From the NCBI GenBank assembly GCA_965243805.1, contig OZ251577.1, positions 992,001-1,056,000 on the forward strand: 64,000 nt of DNA. The letters run 5' to 3'. This DNA comes from CATQHQ01 sp965243805. GTDB taxonomy: Bacteria; Gemmatimonadota; Gemmatimonadetes; Longimicrobiales; Gaopeijiaceae. This document shows, in pieces, positions 55,800 to 64,000 of this stretch (position 1 is the stretch's first letter; each line of letters opens with the position of its first letter). A model generated the notes under the pieces. That model was given only the letters and a program-made list of their open reading frames with translations, ran no database searches and was not told where the DNA came from. The translations under genes were made by a program, and so were the position numbers.

Positions 55800-56995
55800 C
55801 GCCTTTGGGCCCACGCCAGGAAGTCGGCCACCGACACGATCGGCTTGCCGTGGTTCCGTGCCGCCTGCGCCTTCCTAGACGAGCTGGCCACGTCGGCGGC
55901 CACTAGCACGTCGCACCCCTCCTTGCCGACGCCGCCCACGGGCGCGAGACCGACCTGCTGGGCCAACCCCTGAAGGTCGCTGCGAGCCCACGTCTTGCCG
56001 TCCACGAAGGCCGTACCGGTGAAGCAGACTTGGGCACCGGGCGCGAGAGCCTCCACGCCGGCAACGGGGGTCGGTTCGGGAATCTCCACGTCCGCCAGCT
56101 CCAACTGGTCGGCGATGCGCGCGATGATCTCGTGCTCCGCCGGGCTGATCACGCCGTCGCGCTTGGCGGCAGCCACGATGCAGTCGAAGTACTCCCGGTG
56201 CGCCCTAACCCTGTCCGATTCAGGTATTCCCCAGTCCCGGGCAAGCTGCTCGATCTCGGCGCGCTCCCTCTGGTCGATGATGCCGTCGTCCAGCACCCAG
56301 TCGAGCGCGTCCAGGTAGGCGCACACCAACTCGTCGCTGTGGGGGTAGTGGGAGCGCGCCACCACCCTGTGCATCGGGCTCACGCCGGCGTCTACCAAGC
56401 CCCGGCGCACGGTTCGCTGGCTGGGCTTGTGGGGCACGTAGCCGACTCGAACGGGATGGGCGTCCGCTGGCACCTCGTCCTTCCACAGCTGACGGGCCAG
56501 CTCCGCCGTGGCTCGGGCGTCGGTGAGCGCACGGTGGCCGCACGACAGCGCGACTCCATGGTCCCTGCACGCGGCTTCCAGCTTCTGGTGCGTGGCCTTG
56601 AGGGTGCACCGACCGCTGCCCAAGTCGACCTGCACGCCGTTGCGCTCGAACTCCTGGTGGAGCATCCGACGGTCGAAGGGCAGGTTGTGGGCGACCAGAA
56701 GCGCCCCGTGGAGACGCCTGGCCACATCCGCCACCACATCGCCGAACACCGGGGCGACCTCCACCATCGAGGCGTTGATCCCGTGCACGCCAGTGGGGCC
56801 CATGTCCCGTTCCGGATTGAGGAGGGTGTCGTACTCGTCCACCGTCTCCCACGAATCGGGGTCCATGACGACGATTGCGATCTCGACGATCTTGTCGTGC
56901 TTGCTGAAGCCGGTGGTCTCCACGTCGATGACGGCGGGGGCGGGAGCGGCGGGTGGCTCCTGGGCGATGCGTGTCTGGTGCATGGGGCTTCGCAT
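55796..56995 (-). CDS. DEDDh exonuclease with TerB-like and BRCT domains
   Basis: A 399-aa protein with three parts. Residues 20-180 are a DnaQ/PolC-like 3'-5' exonuclease (VIDVETTGF with catalytic Asp and Glu, HNLPFDRRM, HRALTDARAT). The middle is a helical TerB-like domain (ALDWVLDDGIIDQRERAEIE, AAKRDGVISPAEHEI). The C-terminus is a BRCT domain (AQVCFTGTAFVDGKTWARSD, CDVLVAADVASSSRKAQAA). The set suggests DNA repair or a DNA-damage role. Start chosen at ATG 56995 (alternative 56983); no clear ribosome site. It opens the eight-gene minus-strand run. Confidence 0.88.
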   Translation of the reverse strand: MRSPMHQTRIAQEPPAAPAPAVIDVETTGFSKHDKIVEIAIVVMDPDSWETVDEYDTLLNPERDMGPTGVHGINASMVEVAPVFGDVVADVARRLHGALLVAHNLPFDRRMLHQEFERNGVQVDLGSGRCTLKATHQKLEAACRDHGVALSCGHRALTDARATAELARQLWKDEVPADAHPVRVGYVPHKPSQRTVRRGLVDAGVSPMHRVVARSHYPHSDELVCAYLDALDWVLDDGIIDQRERAEIEQLARDWGIPESDRVRAHREYFDCIVAAAKRDGVISPAEHEIIARIADQLELADVEIPEPTPVAGVEALAPGAQVCFTGTAFVDGKTWARSDLQGLAQQVGLAPVGGVGKEGCDVLVAADVASSSRKAQAARNHGKPIVSVADFLAWAQRR

Positions 56996-57065
56996 GGCTG
57001 GCGGGACGGGAATCGGGGGTACATTGTAAGCCGCGGGGCGACATGTCTTCAACGGAGGAAGACAG

Positions 57066-59018
57066 GTGGGGAAGCAGCGAGCGATCATCGTCGTGGGCGT
57101 CGTGACCTTCCTGGCTGCCGCCGCCTGCACGCCAAGCTCCTCCAACCGGGAAGCCGCGCCGGCGTTCGAGGTGGCCGAGGCCTCCATCACGGATCTCCAT
57201 CGAGCCCTGGAGGACGGTCGGGTCACCTCCGTCCAGCTGGTGGACGCCTACCTGGATCGGATCGCCGCCTACGACCGGGCGGGTCCGTTCCTCAACGCCA
57301 TGGTGCGCCTCAACCCGGCGGCCAGGGAGAGGGCGGCCGCGATGGACGCCGAGAGGGCCGCCGGCTCGGTTCGCGGCCCCCTTCACGGCGTGCCGATCGT
57401 CCTGAAGGACAACTACGACCTTGCGGGGATGCCCACGACGGGCGCGAGCTTGGCCTTGGCGGGGCTCCGTCCCACCGACGACGCCTTTCAGGTTGCCAAG
57501 CTGCTTGACGCCGGTGCCGTCGTGCTGGGGAAGACGAACCTTCACGAGCTGGCGGCCGGCATCACCACCGTGAGTTCCCTGGGCGGCCAGACTCGCAACC
57601 CCTACGATCCCGCTCGCAACCCGGGCGGCAGCTCCGGCGGCACGGGTGCCGCAGTGGCCGCCAGCTTCGCGGCCGTGGGCTGGGGCACCGACACGTGCGG
57701 TTCAATCCGCATCCCGGCGGCGGTGCACTCTCTCTTCGGGCTCCGTCCCACCAAGGGCTTGTCGAGCATCGACGGCATCTTGCCGCTCTCGCATTCCCAG
57801 GACACTGGAGGTCCCCTGGCGCGCACCGCGGCCGATCTGGCCATTGCGCTGGACGCCACCGTCGGCATCGACCCTGCCGACCCGGCCACGGCCATTCTGG
57901 AAGGGCATGATCTGCCGCGGTTTCAGGAGGCGTTGGACGCGGAGGCACTGGCGGGCGCCCGGATCGGCGTGCTGGCGGAGTGGACGACCGACGAAGGCGC
58001 CAACGGACCGGTCACGCGAGTGGTCCGGGAGGCGCTGGCCGCGATGGCGGAGCTGGGAGCCGACGTCGTGGATGTGGACGTTCCCGGCCTGGACAGCCTG
58101 CTGGCCAACACCGGCCTCATCGACATGGAGTTCAAGTTCGACTTGGCCGACTACTTGGCGGCGGTGCCCGGAGCGCCCGTGGCCTCGCTGGGCGAGATTC
58201 TGGCCGCCGGTCTCCACCATGCAGAGCTGGACCGCACCTTCCGCCGTCGCAACCTCCGGCAGGAGCGCGACTCGGCCGAGTACGCCGAAGTCTGGGCGCG
58301 ACGCCAGACACTGAGCGATTCCGTCGTGGCCGTGATGGATCGAGAAGGCTTCGATGCCCTGGCCTATCCCACCATGCGACAGGAGACGGCGTTGATCGGT
58401 GCCGCTCCCCGGGGCGGGACGTGCTTCCTCAGCGCGCACACTGGGCTTCCCGCGCTGACTCTCCCAGCCGGGTTCACGGAACGCGGCCTTCCCGTGGGGC
58501 TGGAACTGCTGGGCCGGCCCCTCGACGACGCCCGCTTGGTCGCCTTCGGCTTCGCCTATGAATCGGCTGCGTCCCAGCGACGACCGCCGTTGCAAACGCC
58601 TCCGTTGATTGCAGGTCGGGCACCGCCTCCGTTACCCGTCGCACTCGACCCGGTCGGCGACGGCATCGTAGCGACGATGGCGCTGGACTTGCCCACCGCG
58701 ACCTTGTCGTACCGGATCGTGCTCGCCGACCAGGAGCCTGCCGACGTGCACGGCGTCGTGATACGCCGGATCGGCACGGACGACGGAGCCGAAGACCAGC
58801 GCGGCGCCACGGTGGTGTTGCGCCTGGGGCCACCTGGCGAGACGACTGTTGAGGGCGCGACGGTGTTGTCTCCCCGCCTCCTTCAGGACTTGCTGGACGG
58901 CAGGCTGGAGCTGCTTGCCTTCACGACCACCGGCTTCGACCACCGAGAGCTGCGCGTGGTCGATGTTCCTTATGACGATGATCAGCCGGGCTTGCGGGCC
59001 GTGACCACGAACTCGTAA
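57066..59018 (+). CDS. Secreted amidase-signature lipoprotein with CHRD-like tail
   Basis: A 650-aa exported amidase. GTG start with GGAGG about 7 nt upstream. Lipobox FLAAAACTPSS. The amidase-signature triad is complete: catalytic Lys in PIVLKDNYD, Ser in NPGGSSGGTGAAV, and the nucleophilic region GTDTCGSIRIPAA. The final 110 residues are beta-rich and resemble a CHRD domain (VATMALDLPTATLSYRIVL, VHGVVIRR, LLQDLLDGRLELLAFTTTGF), an uncommon pairing. The last 37 bp overlap the convergent methyltransferase gene, so the original C-terminus may have been altered when that module arrived. Confidence 0.88.
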   Translation: MGKQRAIIVVGVVTFLAAAACTPSSSNREAAPAFEVAEASITDLHRALEDGRVTSVQLVDAYLDRIAAYDRAGPFLNAMVRLNPAARERAAAMDAERAAGSVRGPLHGVPIVLKDNYDLAGMPTTGASLALAGLRPTDDAFQVAKLLDAGAVVLGKTNLHELAAGITTVSSLGGQTRNPYDPARNPGGSSGGTGAAVAASFAAVGWGTDTCGSIRIPAAVHSLFGLRPTKGLSSIDGILPLSHSQDTGGPLARTAADLAIALDATVGIDPADPATAILEGHDLPRFQEALDAEALAGARIGVLAEWTTDEGANGPVTRVVREALAAMAELGADVVDVDVPGLDSLLANTGLIDMEFKFDLADYLAAVPGAPVASLGEILAAGLHHAELDRTFRRRNLRQERDSAEYAEVWARRQTLSDSVVAVMDREGFDALAYPTMRQETALIGAAPRGGTCFLSAHTGLPALTLPAGFTERGLPVGLELLGRPLDDARLVAFGFAYESAASQRRPPLQTPPLIAGRAPPPLPVALDPVGDGIVATMALDLPTATLSYRIVLADQEPADVHGVVIRRIGTDDGAEDQRGATVVLRLGPPGETTVEGATVLSPRLLQDLLDGRLELLAFTTTGFDHRELRVVDVPYDDDQPGLRAVTTNS

Positions 59019-60190
59019 AGCTCCTTCTTGGAGTTGCGCTTTCTTAGGACGCGAGCCTGGGCATCGGCAAGTCCTTCAGCCCGAAATATGTCCGCGAGTA
59101 TGTCCTGCACGGGTACTACCCAGTCATAGAATTTGGTGTTGCCGACCACGTAGTGCAAGGAAGCCTCGTTCGCCAGACGAGGCACCAGTGAACGAACGTG
59201 AAACATCATGTCGTGAAAGTACTTGTGCACATACCTGCCGAGGGCCTCGCTACGGCCCGAAATAAGCGCGATCAGCTCGTTGAAGCCCGGGTGGGGGATT
59301 AGCTCCGAAGCTTCCCACTTGGCAACTCGGCTAGTTGCCACACCCCAAGTGCCGCCAATTGCCTGCCAGTCCAGTTCGCCGGCGTCGCGGGCTTCCTCCA
59401 AGTATCCCAGCCAGTACATATAAGGTCGCAGCTCCCGGACATAGCTCATGCGGTTGGGGTAGGGAGGCGACGTGATCACAATGTTGTGCGGGTGCTCGAA
59501 CCGAGGAACGGCTCGGGAATCGGCTCGGTGAACCGTTGCGGACCCAGTGAGAGACCCACGCGCCGACTCGACTACTGCCATGGCCGCAGACCGAAACTCA
59601 CCAAGCATGAAGTCGATATCCAAAGAACCCAAGAAGCTGGCTTGAGGCTCCTTGAAGGAGATCGATTGGTGACCAAAGGAGGCGTTCGACCACCCAATTA
59701 CCTGACGGCAAAATGCGATCTTGACCAGATCCAACGCGCGTTCGTCGCCGTGGGCCTCCGTAGCAATGCGCGCCCATATAAGTCCAAGGGCTTCGAGAGC
59801 CAGCGGAGGCCACCATCGGTCAATGTTCCGAATCGGGGGGACCCAGCACTCGTCGCCTTCTCCGGCCACCGGAGTTTCCACTACTCTGTCGATTATGTCT
59901 GTCGCTTGTTGCAACAGATCAGGGGAATACTCGCGAACCTTTGCTCCGGCGAACCATACAAGAAACGGATTGATGTCCAGCAGGTCACACCGGTAGCCGC
60001 GTTCCGCGCATACCAGGCCCGTCGTTCCCGTACCCGAAAACGGATCCAGCACCCGAAGCTGACCGCACGAAGAGGACAGCAGGTCGTCGACCAAGCGAAC
60101 AGAGTAGGCCGGCGTAAGCCGAAGCCAGCCGTGACGGCCAAGGCCAGTGTTATGCTTGAAAGTGTATTCGCTACGTTGCTGTACACTCAT
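58982..60190 (-). CDS. DNA methyltransferase, SPPY type (R-M module 2)
   Basis: A 402-aa DNA methyltransferase. The SAM-binding VLDPFSGTGTTGLVCAERG comes first and the catalytic NIVITSPPYPNRMSYVREL later, so the order is motif I before motif IV; SPPY suggests N4-cytosine or N6-adenine methylation. Start at ATG 60190, 1 bp after the endonuclease stop. It is less GC-rich than flanking genes. Its 3' end overlaps the amidase gene. The long open frame beyond 60190 is not coding. Confidence 0.9.
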   Translation of the reverse strand: MSVQQRSEYTFKHNTGLGRHGWLRLTPAYSVRLVDDLLSSSCGQLRVLDPFSGTGTTGLVCAERGYRCDLLDINPFLVWFAGAKVREYSPDLLQQATDIIDRVVETPVAGEGDECWVPPIRNIDRWWPPLALEALGLIWARIATEAHGDERALDLVKIAFCRQVIGWSNASFGHQSISFKEPQASFLGSLDIDFMLGEFRSAAMAVVESARGSLTGSATVHRADSRAVPRFEHPHNIVITSPPYPNRMSYVRELRPYMYWLGYLEEARDAGELDWQAIGGTWGVATSRVAKWEASELIPHPGFNELIALISGRSEALGRYVHKYFHDMMFHVRSLVPRLANEASLHYVVGNTKFYDWVVPVQDILADIFRAEGLADAQARVLRKRNSKKELYEFVVTARKPG

Positions 60191-60191
60191 C

Positions 60192-60998
60192 TCATTCAAT
60201 GCCTGTGGTGCCGAGCAATGTATCCAACACATCCAGCACGGAGTCTCTGAAACGATCCGAGTTTCGCTCAAAAAAGGCCGCAAGATCGTAGTCAAGAACG
60301 CTGCGTGCGAACGAGTATGTCGACGAGATCGCATCTCCCCCGGTCGTCCCTCTGAGCAACAGCCATCCTGCCTGACGATACCGTTCTGCAACGTCCTCGT
60401 CGATTTGATCCGAAAGCATCGTGACTACTGGAAGGTATGCGTGCTTGTAGGCATTCGCCGCGTTGGCAACATCGGCGTTCTGCCGTTTGGCATCCTTGCT
60501 CTTGTAGCCTTGCCTGACCTCAAACACCGCCCCTTCCAGGTTACGTGCTATGCCTTTCGCTACTTGCGCGGATGCGCAGGCCGCTGACATCCATTGTTCT
60601 ACGCGACGCTTCGCTACGGGATCGACAATCGCATTTCGGCTAATGCGAGCATCGAGAGAGAGGGTCCGTTTCCGGCCAGCCGATGTCTCAATGGAGTAGG
60701 ACCACTTGGCTTCGTCATCGCTTAACCCAAGCTGATCCTGGATTATGGTTCGCAAAAGGATTTCACACCCAAGTCCGATCTGCCGATACAGCGAAGTGAT
60801 GCCCCCGGCCGCCTTATGGGCCGCGTACAGCATGGGGTTGTCCAATCCAAACCAGCGATAGAATGAATCCGCGCCGTACATCTGGCGGAATCGCTCCAAG
60901 TTCACCGATCGGCCTTGGCCGAACTTGGGTTGATAGGCCCGGCTGACTTGGACCCTTTCCAGCACGATCGACACGTAACGCTCGTCGCCTTCCGTCAT
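60192..60998 (-). CDS. Probable type II restriction endonuclease (R-M module 2)
   Basis: A 268-aa protein, start ATG 60998 with AAGGAG 6 nt upstream. The stretch LEGAVFEVRQGYKSKDAKRQ has the E-x-x-Q-x-x-K-like pattern of an endonuclease active site and is followed by NADVANAANAYKHAYLPVV. Paired tandemly with a methyltransferase, this supports a restriction role. The rest (LEEFRQMYGADSFYRWFGLD) matches nothing I can name. AT-richer than neighbours. Specificity unknown. Confidence 0.65.
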   Translation of the reverse strand: MTEGDERYVSIVLERVQVSRAYQPKFGQGRSVNLERFRQMYGADSFYRWFGLDNPMLYAAHKAAGGITSLYRQIGLGCEILLRTIIQDQLGLSDDEAKWSYSIETSAGRKRTLSLDARISRNAIVDPVAKRRVEQWMSAACASAQVAKGIARNLEGAVFEVRQGYKSKDAKRQNADVANAANAYKHAYLPVVTMLSDQIDEDVAERYRQAGWLLLRGTTGGDAISSTYSFARSVLDYDLAAFFERNSDRFRDSVLDVLDTLLGTTGIE

Positions 60999-61368
60999 TT
61001 GGGGCTCCTTGCGGCTCCTTGGCTCTGGTGATTCTGATCGAAGACTGCTGGATTCTGCTACCGCCACGCCCGCTCATGTGACGTTCCTTCGGGTGCTGAT
61101 GGGTTGGTGGCGGCCTGTCCCGGACGACCCCTTCAAGATAGCACGAACCGAGTAGCGGTCCACCCTTCGGCGATCGAGGCTTCGCCCTTCAGGCCCGTAG
61201 AGTGCCGTCCCCCAGTTCTGTCATCGTCCCAGTTCTGTCATCTTCCAGTCGCTTGACCCCGGAGCCGTCCATGCGCATCTTGCTGTCAGGCCCATTCCCG
61301 CGTAACGTGCAGACCCGGCGGACGGAAAGTACCCCGTCGCCCAGTCCTCTGGTGTTGGAGAGCCACTC
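60999..61368. other. Divergent intergenic region with a 17-bp duplication
   Basis: This 370-bp region separates the R-M pair from the propeller gene. CCCAGTTCTGTCATCGT (61211-61227) is repeated at 61228-61244 with one change; the unit is not a multiple of three and nothing is encoded. GGAGAG shortly before 61369 is the ribosome site of the next gene. No clear -35/-10 seen. Confidence 0.55.
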
Positions 61369-62571
61369 ATGACCGTACTTGCCGTCGCCCTTCCAGCCAT
61401 TGCCCTGGCGGCTTCCGCCGTTGTTCCATCGGCCCGTCAAGAGATCGTCGAGCTTCCCGCCGAGGACCGGCCGCTGGATTCGGCCTTCGAAGAGGTCTAC
61501 CGAATCGGCTCCTTCGGCGGCGAGGAGTGGGAGACGTTCGGCAGTATCGCGGACATGGGGTTCGACCAAGCCGGCAACCTGTACGTCGTGGACGGTCAGG
61601 CGTCTCGGATCGTGGTCGTGGATCAGCGGGGCGACTTGGTGCGGACCTTCGGGCGTGCTGGGGAGGGACCGGGAGAGTTCGGAGACGGGCCGCCGACGGT
61701 GGCTGTCGGTCGGGATGGGAGCGTGGTCGTCTACGAGATCAGCCGACGCGCATTCCAGATCTTCGGGGCGGACGGCGCGTTCCAGCGGTCGGTTCGGCTC
61801 GGCGGCACCGGGTTCGTCATTGTCCGGCGGTTGCAGGCCATGCCGGGAGGCGGCGTCCTGGTCGCCGGAGAGGTCGGCACCATGTCGATGGGGTCTGGCG
61901 GGGACGAGGCCTCGGCGCACCGCCGGTTCGTCGAGCGTTTTCTGCTGGACGGCGACGAAGCCGTGCGCGACAGCGTGGCCGAAGCCTGGCGAGCCGAACC
62001 GGCATCCAGTGGAGACTTGGCGCTGGCACCCGGTCTCCATGCGGGGGCGTTGCCGGACGGCGTGGCGTTCTCCGATTCTTCTGCCTACGCCATCAAGATC
62101 GCCAGCTTGGAGGGTGGCGTTTCTCTGGTCCTGACCCGGCCGTTTCATCCGTCCCCCGTGACCGACCGGATTCGGGAGGCGGAGCGGGCGCGCCAGATGG
62201 GCATGGTAGGGGGCATTGAGGACGATGCCGAGAGGTCTGGAGGAGATCGGGGGGCCACGATAGGAGCGATGGCCCAGTTCATGCGTCAGATGGTGGCGAA
62301 CCTGGAGTTCTACTCCGATTTCCCTGTGGTCGGCGGGCTGAAGACGAGCTGGGAGGGGATGATCTGGGTCCAGCGCACCGGCGCGCTTCCAGGCGAGGAC
62401 GGCCCCATCGACGTGCTCGGCGCCGAGGGTCGCTACGTGGGCACCTACTCGGCGGGCGCAATCGCCATGCCGGACGCCTTCGGTCCGAATGGCCTGGCGG
62501 CGTTCGAGGAAGCAGACGAGTTCGACGTGCCCGTCGTGGTGGTGAGAAGGCTGCCCTCCGAGGTTCGGTAG
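61369..62571 (+). CDS. Secreted 6-bladed beta-propeller protein
   Basis: A 400-aa exported protein, signal peptide TVLAVALPAIALAASAVV. The body has NHL/6-bladed propeller repeats (GSIADMGFDQAGNLYVVD, RIVVVDQRGDLVRTFGRAGE, PPTVAVGRDGSVVVYE, RAFQIFGADGAFQRSV). GEGPGEF is the usual inter-blade motif of this family. Propellers of this kind are common as Gemmatimonadota/Bacteroidota surface proteins with unknown ligands. It stands alone, with a ribosome site GGAGAG. Confidence 0.82.
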   Translation: MTVLAVALPAIALAASAVVPSARQEIVELPAEDRPLDSAFEEVYRIGSFGGEEWETFGSIADMGFDQAGNLYVVDGQASRIVVVDQRGDLVRTFGRAGEGPGEFGDGPPTVAVGRDGSVVVYEISRRAFQIFGADGAFQRSVRLGGTGFVIVRRLQAMPGGGVLVAGEVGTMSMGSGGDEASAHRRFVERFLLDGDEAVRDSVAEAWRAEPASSGDLALAPGLHAGALPDGVAFSDSSAYAIKIASLEGGVSLVLTRPFHPSPVTDRIREAERARQMGMVGGIEDDAERSGGDRGATIGAMAQFMRQMVANLEFYSDFPVVGGLKTSWEGMIWVQRTGALPGEDGPIDVLGAEGRYVGTYSAGAIAMPDAFGPNGLAAFEEADEFDVPVVVVRRLPSEVR

Positions 62572-62865
62572 GCCCGCCGTCGGACGGAAACGGCGTCGCT
62601 GGGCGCCCCCAAGTTGCTGGTGCCCCCCCAAGCGGCTGCGTGCCAGTGCCCGCCAGCGGCAACGTGCCAAAATGTGGTATGAATTTGTCCGAGAATCTGT
62701 CCGGACCGCTGACCAAAGGTCCGATGTGGCTGACCGAAGGCCCGATGCGGCTGACGGAAGGCCAGATGCGGCGTCTTACGGCGTGTCCTAGGTTGGTGAC
62801 GTCCCCTATGGGTCGATAAGAAGACCCTGTTCAGCTCAGCACCAATCTGCATTGAAGGCCCGCCC
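62572..62865. other. Intergenic region with a 21-bp tandem repeat
   Basis: 294 bp without a gene. Three 21-bp units start at 62709, 62730 and 62751, with core CTGACCGAAGGCCCGATGCGG. The unit length is a multiple of three although no gene is evident here. No terminator seen for the propeller gene. Confidence 0.65.
62709..62771. repeat. 21-bp tandem repeat, three copies, intergenic
   Basis: Copies at 62709-62729, 62730-62750 and 62751-62771 each differ from the next by two to three bases. They lie about 95 bp upstream of the BNR-protein start. Confidence 0.9.
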
Positions 62866-64000
62866 ATGACCTCGCTCCACTTCGCCCTGCCCTTCTGGCC
62901 CACTCCGCCACTGCATCCCGTCCGCTCTGATCTCGTCGCCAAGTGCGGGTTCGCGGCTGTGGTCGCGCTGGTCGCCGTCCTCTGCATCCACTCCACCGCC
63001 CAGGCGCAGGCTCCCCTGGCCGCCGGCCTGAAGTGGCGCTTGATCGGCCCAGCGGTGGCGGGTGGGCGGATCACGGACCTGGAAGTGGTGCCGGGCAGCC
63101 AGTCGGTCGTCTATGTGGGGACGGCCTCGGGGGGCGTTTGGAAGAGCGAGAACCACGGCACCACCTGGACGCCGATCTTCGACGACGCAGCCAACTTGTC
63201 GGTGGGGGACATGGCAATAGCTCCGTCGGACCCGCTGGAGGTGTGGGTCGGCACCGGCGAGGCCAACAACCGGAACAGCTCGCCATGGGGCGCAGGCGTC
63301 TTCCACTCCACCGACGGCGGCAAGACGTGGCGGTCGAGAGGGCTGGAGGAGACGAGACACATCGGGAGGATCGTGGTGCATCCCACGAACCCGGACGTGG
63401 TTTGGGTGGGCGCGCTGGGCCACCTCTTCGGTCCCAACGAGGAGCGCGGCGTCTACAAGACCACGGACCGGGGCGAGTCTTGGGAGAGGGTCCTGAAGGT
63501 GGACGAGAACACCGGAGTGGTCGATCTGGCCATTGACCCGTCCGACCCCTCGGTGCTCTACGCGGCGACGTACCAGCGGCAGCGGCGGGCATGGGGCTTT
63601 GTCGGAGGCGGCCCGGGCAGCGGCGTGCACAAGTCCACCGACGGCGGTCGCACATGGCGTGAACTGACCAACGGACTGCCCGAAGGCGACAAAGGGAGGA
63701 TTGGTCTGGCGGTCTCCGGACAGACGCCCTCGTTGGTAATGGCGGTCGTCGAGGCAGAAGACGGCGGCGTGTACAGGTCCACCGACCGGGGCGAGTCGTG
63801 GCAAAAGGTCAACGACCTCAACCAGCGGCCCATGTATTACAGCCAGCTGCGCATCGACCCCAACGACGACCAGCGCGTGTACATGGTCGCCGGGGCGCTG
63901 CACCGCTCGGAGGACGGTGGCCGAACCTTCGGAGCGCTGCCGATGGAGTTGGAGTACAACACCGGCGTGCATGTGGACCATCACGACCTTTGGATCGACC
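62866..64000 (+). CDS. Sortilin/BNR-repeat secreted protein, truncated by window edge
   Basis: The N-terminal 378 residues are present; the end is outside the window. ATG 62866 starts a protein with a signal peptide (AAVVALVAVLCIHSTAQAQ) and VPS10/BNR-type repeats, with motifs such as GVWKSENHGTTWTP, GVFHSTDGGKTWRSRG, GVYKTTDRGESWERV and GVHKSTDGGRTWRE. These Asp-box repeats form a large propeller as in sortilin-like and xyloglucanase-like exported proteins. Ligand unknown. Glycosidase function cannot be concluded from the N-terminus. Confidence 0.9.
   Translation, partial: MTSLHFALPFWPTPPLHPVRSDLVAKCGFAAVVALVAVLCIHSTAQAQAPLAAGLKWRLIGPAVAGGRITDLEVVPGSQSVVYVGTASGGVWKSENHGTTWTPIFDDAANLSVGDMAIAPSDPLEVWVGTGEANNRNSSPWGAGVFHSTDGGKTWRSRGLEETRHIGRIVVHPTNPDVVWVGALGHLFGPNEERGVYKTTDRGESWERVLKVDENTGVVDLAIDPSDPSVLYAATYQRQRRAWGFVGGGPGSGVHKSTDGGRTWRELTNGLPEGDKGRIGLAVSGQTPSLVMAVVEAEDGGVYRSTDRGESWQKVNDLNQRPMYYSQLRIDPNDDQRVYMVAGALHRSEDGGRTFGALPMELEYNTGVHVDHHDLWID

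Noticed and set aside
60191..60391. N-terminal extension of methyltransferase 2
   Set aside because: It overlaps the endonuclease gene and lacks similarity; ATG 60190 directly follows the endonuclease stop.

Overview
This is a GC-rich bacterial chromosome segment, most probably from a Gemmatimonadota-like or neighbouring Gram-negative lineage. The evidence is the mix of families: a SusC/SusD outer-membrane pair, secreted LVIVD, 6-bladed propeller and sortilin/BNR proteins, RCC1-repeat lipoproteins, the MoxR-DUF58-BatA-DUF4175-DUF4159 block, and Ig-like plus PKD-bearing secreted proteases. The lineage is inferred from family composition only. I see no CRISPR array, insertion sequence or rRNA.

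Region 1-15.7 kb is all minus strand. In transcription order it holds an enoyl-CoA hydratase, recF, dciA and gyrB (overlapping, replication/repair), a secreted trypsin-like protease, a SusC/SusD pair, and an AddAB-type nuclease plus UvrD-like helicase that runs off the left edge. Region 15.9-20 kb has ssb overlapping infA, small unknown genes, a tRNA-Asn(GTT), and a class V aminotransferase whose 3' end is antisense to that tRNA. Region 20.2-24 kb (plus) holds queG, a D-aminoacylase-type amidohydrolase and an outer-membrane barrel protein, closed by a strong hairpin. Region 24-29.3 kb (minus) has an LVIVD lipoprotein, a DUF305 lipoprotein, and a visibly AT-richer two-gene restriction-modification (R-M) module.

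Region 29.7-40.3 kb (plus) carries a frameshifted GH109-like gene, an AlbA_2/HATPase protein, and three large secreted proteins: M14 peptidase, RCC1 lipoprotein and HExxH lipoprotein. Region 40.3-43 kb (minus) has a DUF1343/NamZ-type muramidase and a UGM-like flavoprotein. Region 43.2-57 kb is one tight eight-gene minus-strand run: exonuclease-TerB-BRCT, ion channel, a membrane-TPR-peptidase fusion, DUF4159, MoxR, DUF58, BatA and DUF4175. Region 57-64 kb has an amidase with a CHRD-like tail, a second AT-richer R-M pair whose methylase overlaps the amidase 3' end, a propeller protein, and a BNR-repeat protein truncated by the right edge.

The most unusual pattern is a scatter of at least fourteen short direct tandem repeats (12-25 bp units, 2-4 copies). 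Inside genes the unit is a multiple of three; the units of 17, 19 and 25 bp are all between genes or at a gene start. They add low-complexity stretches to otherwise conserved proteins and, in one case, blur a start codon. Other points of interest are a 1-bp frameshift, a gene that stops inside a tRNA antisense strand, and an unusual membrane/secreted gene fusion.
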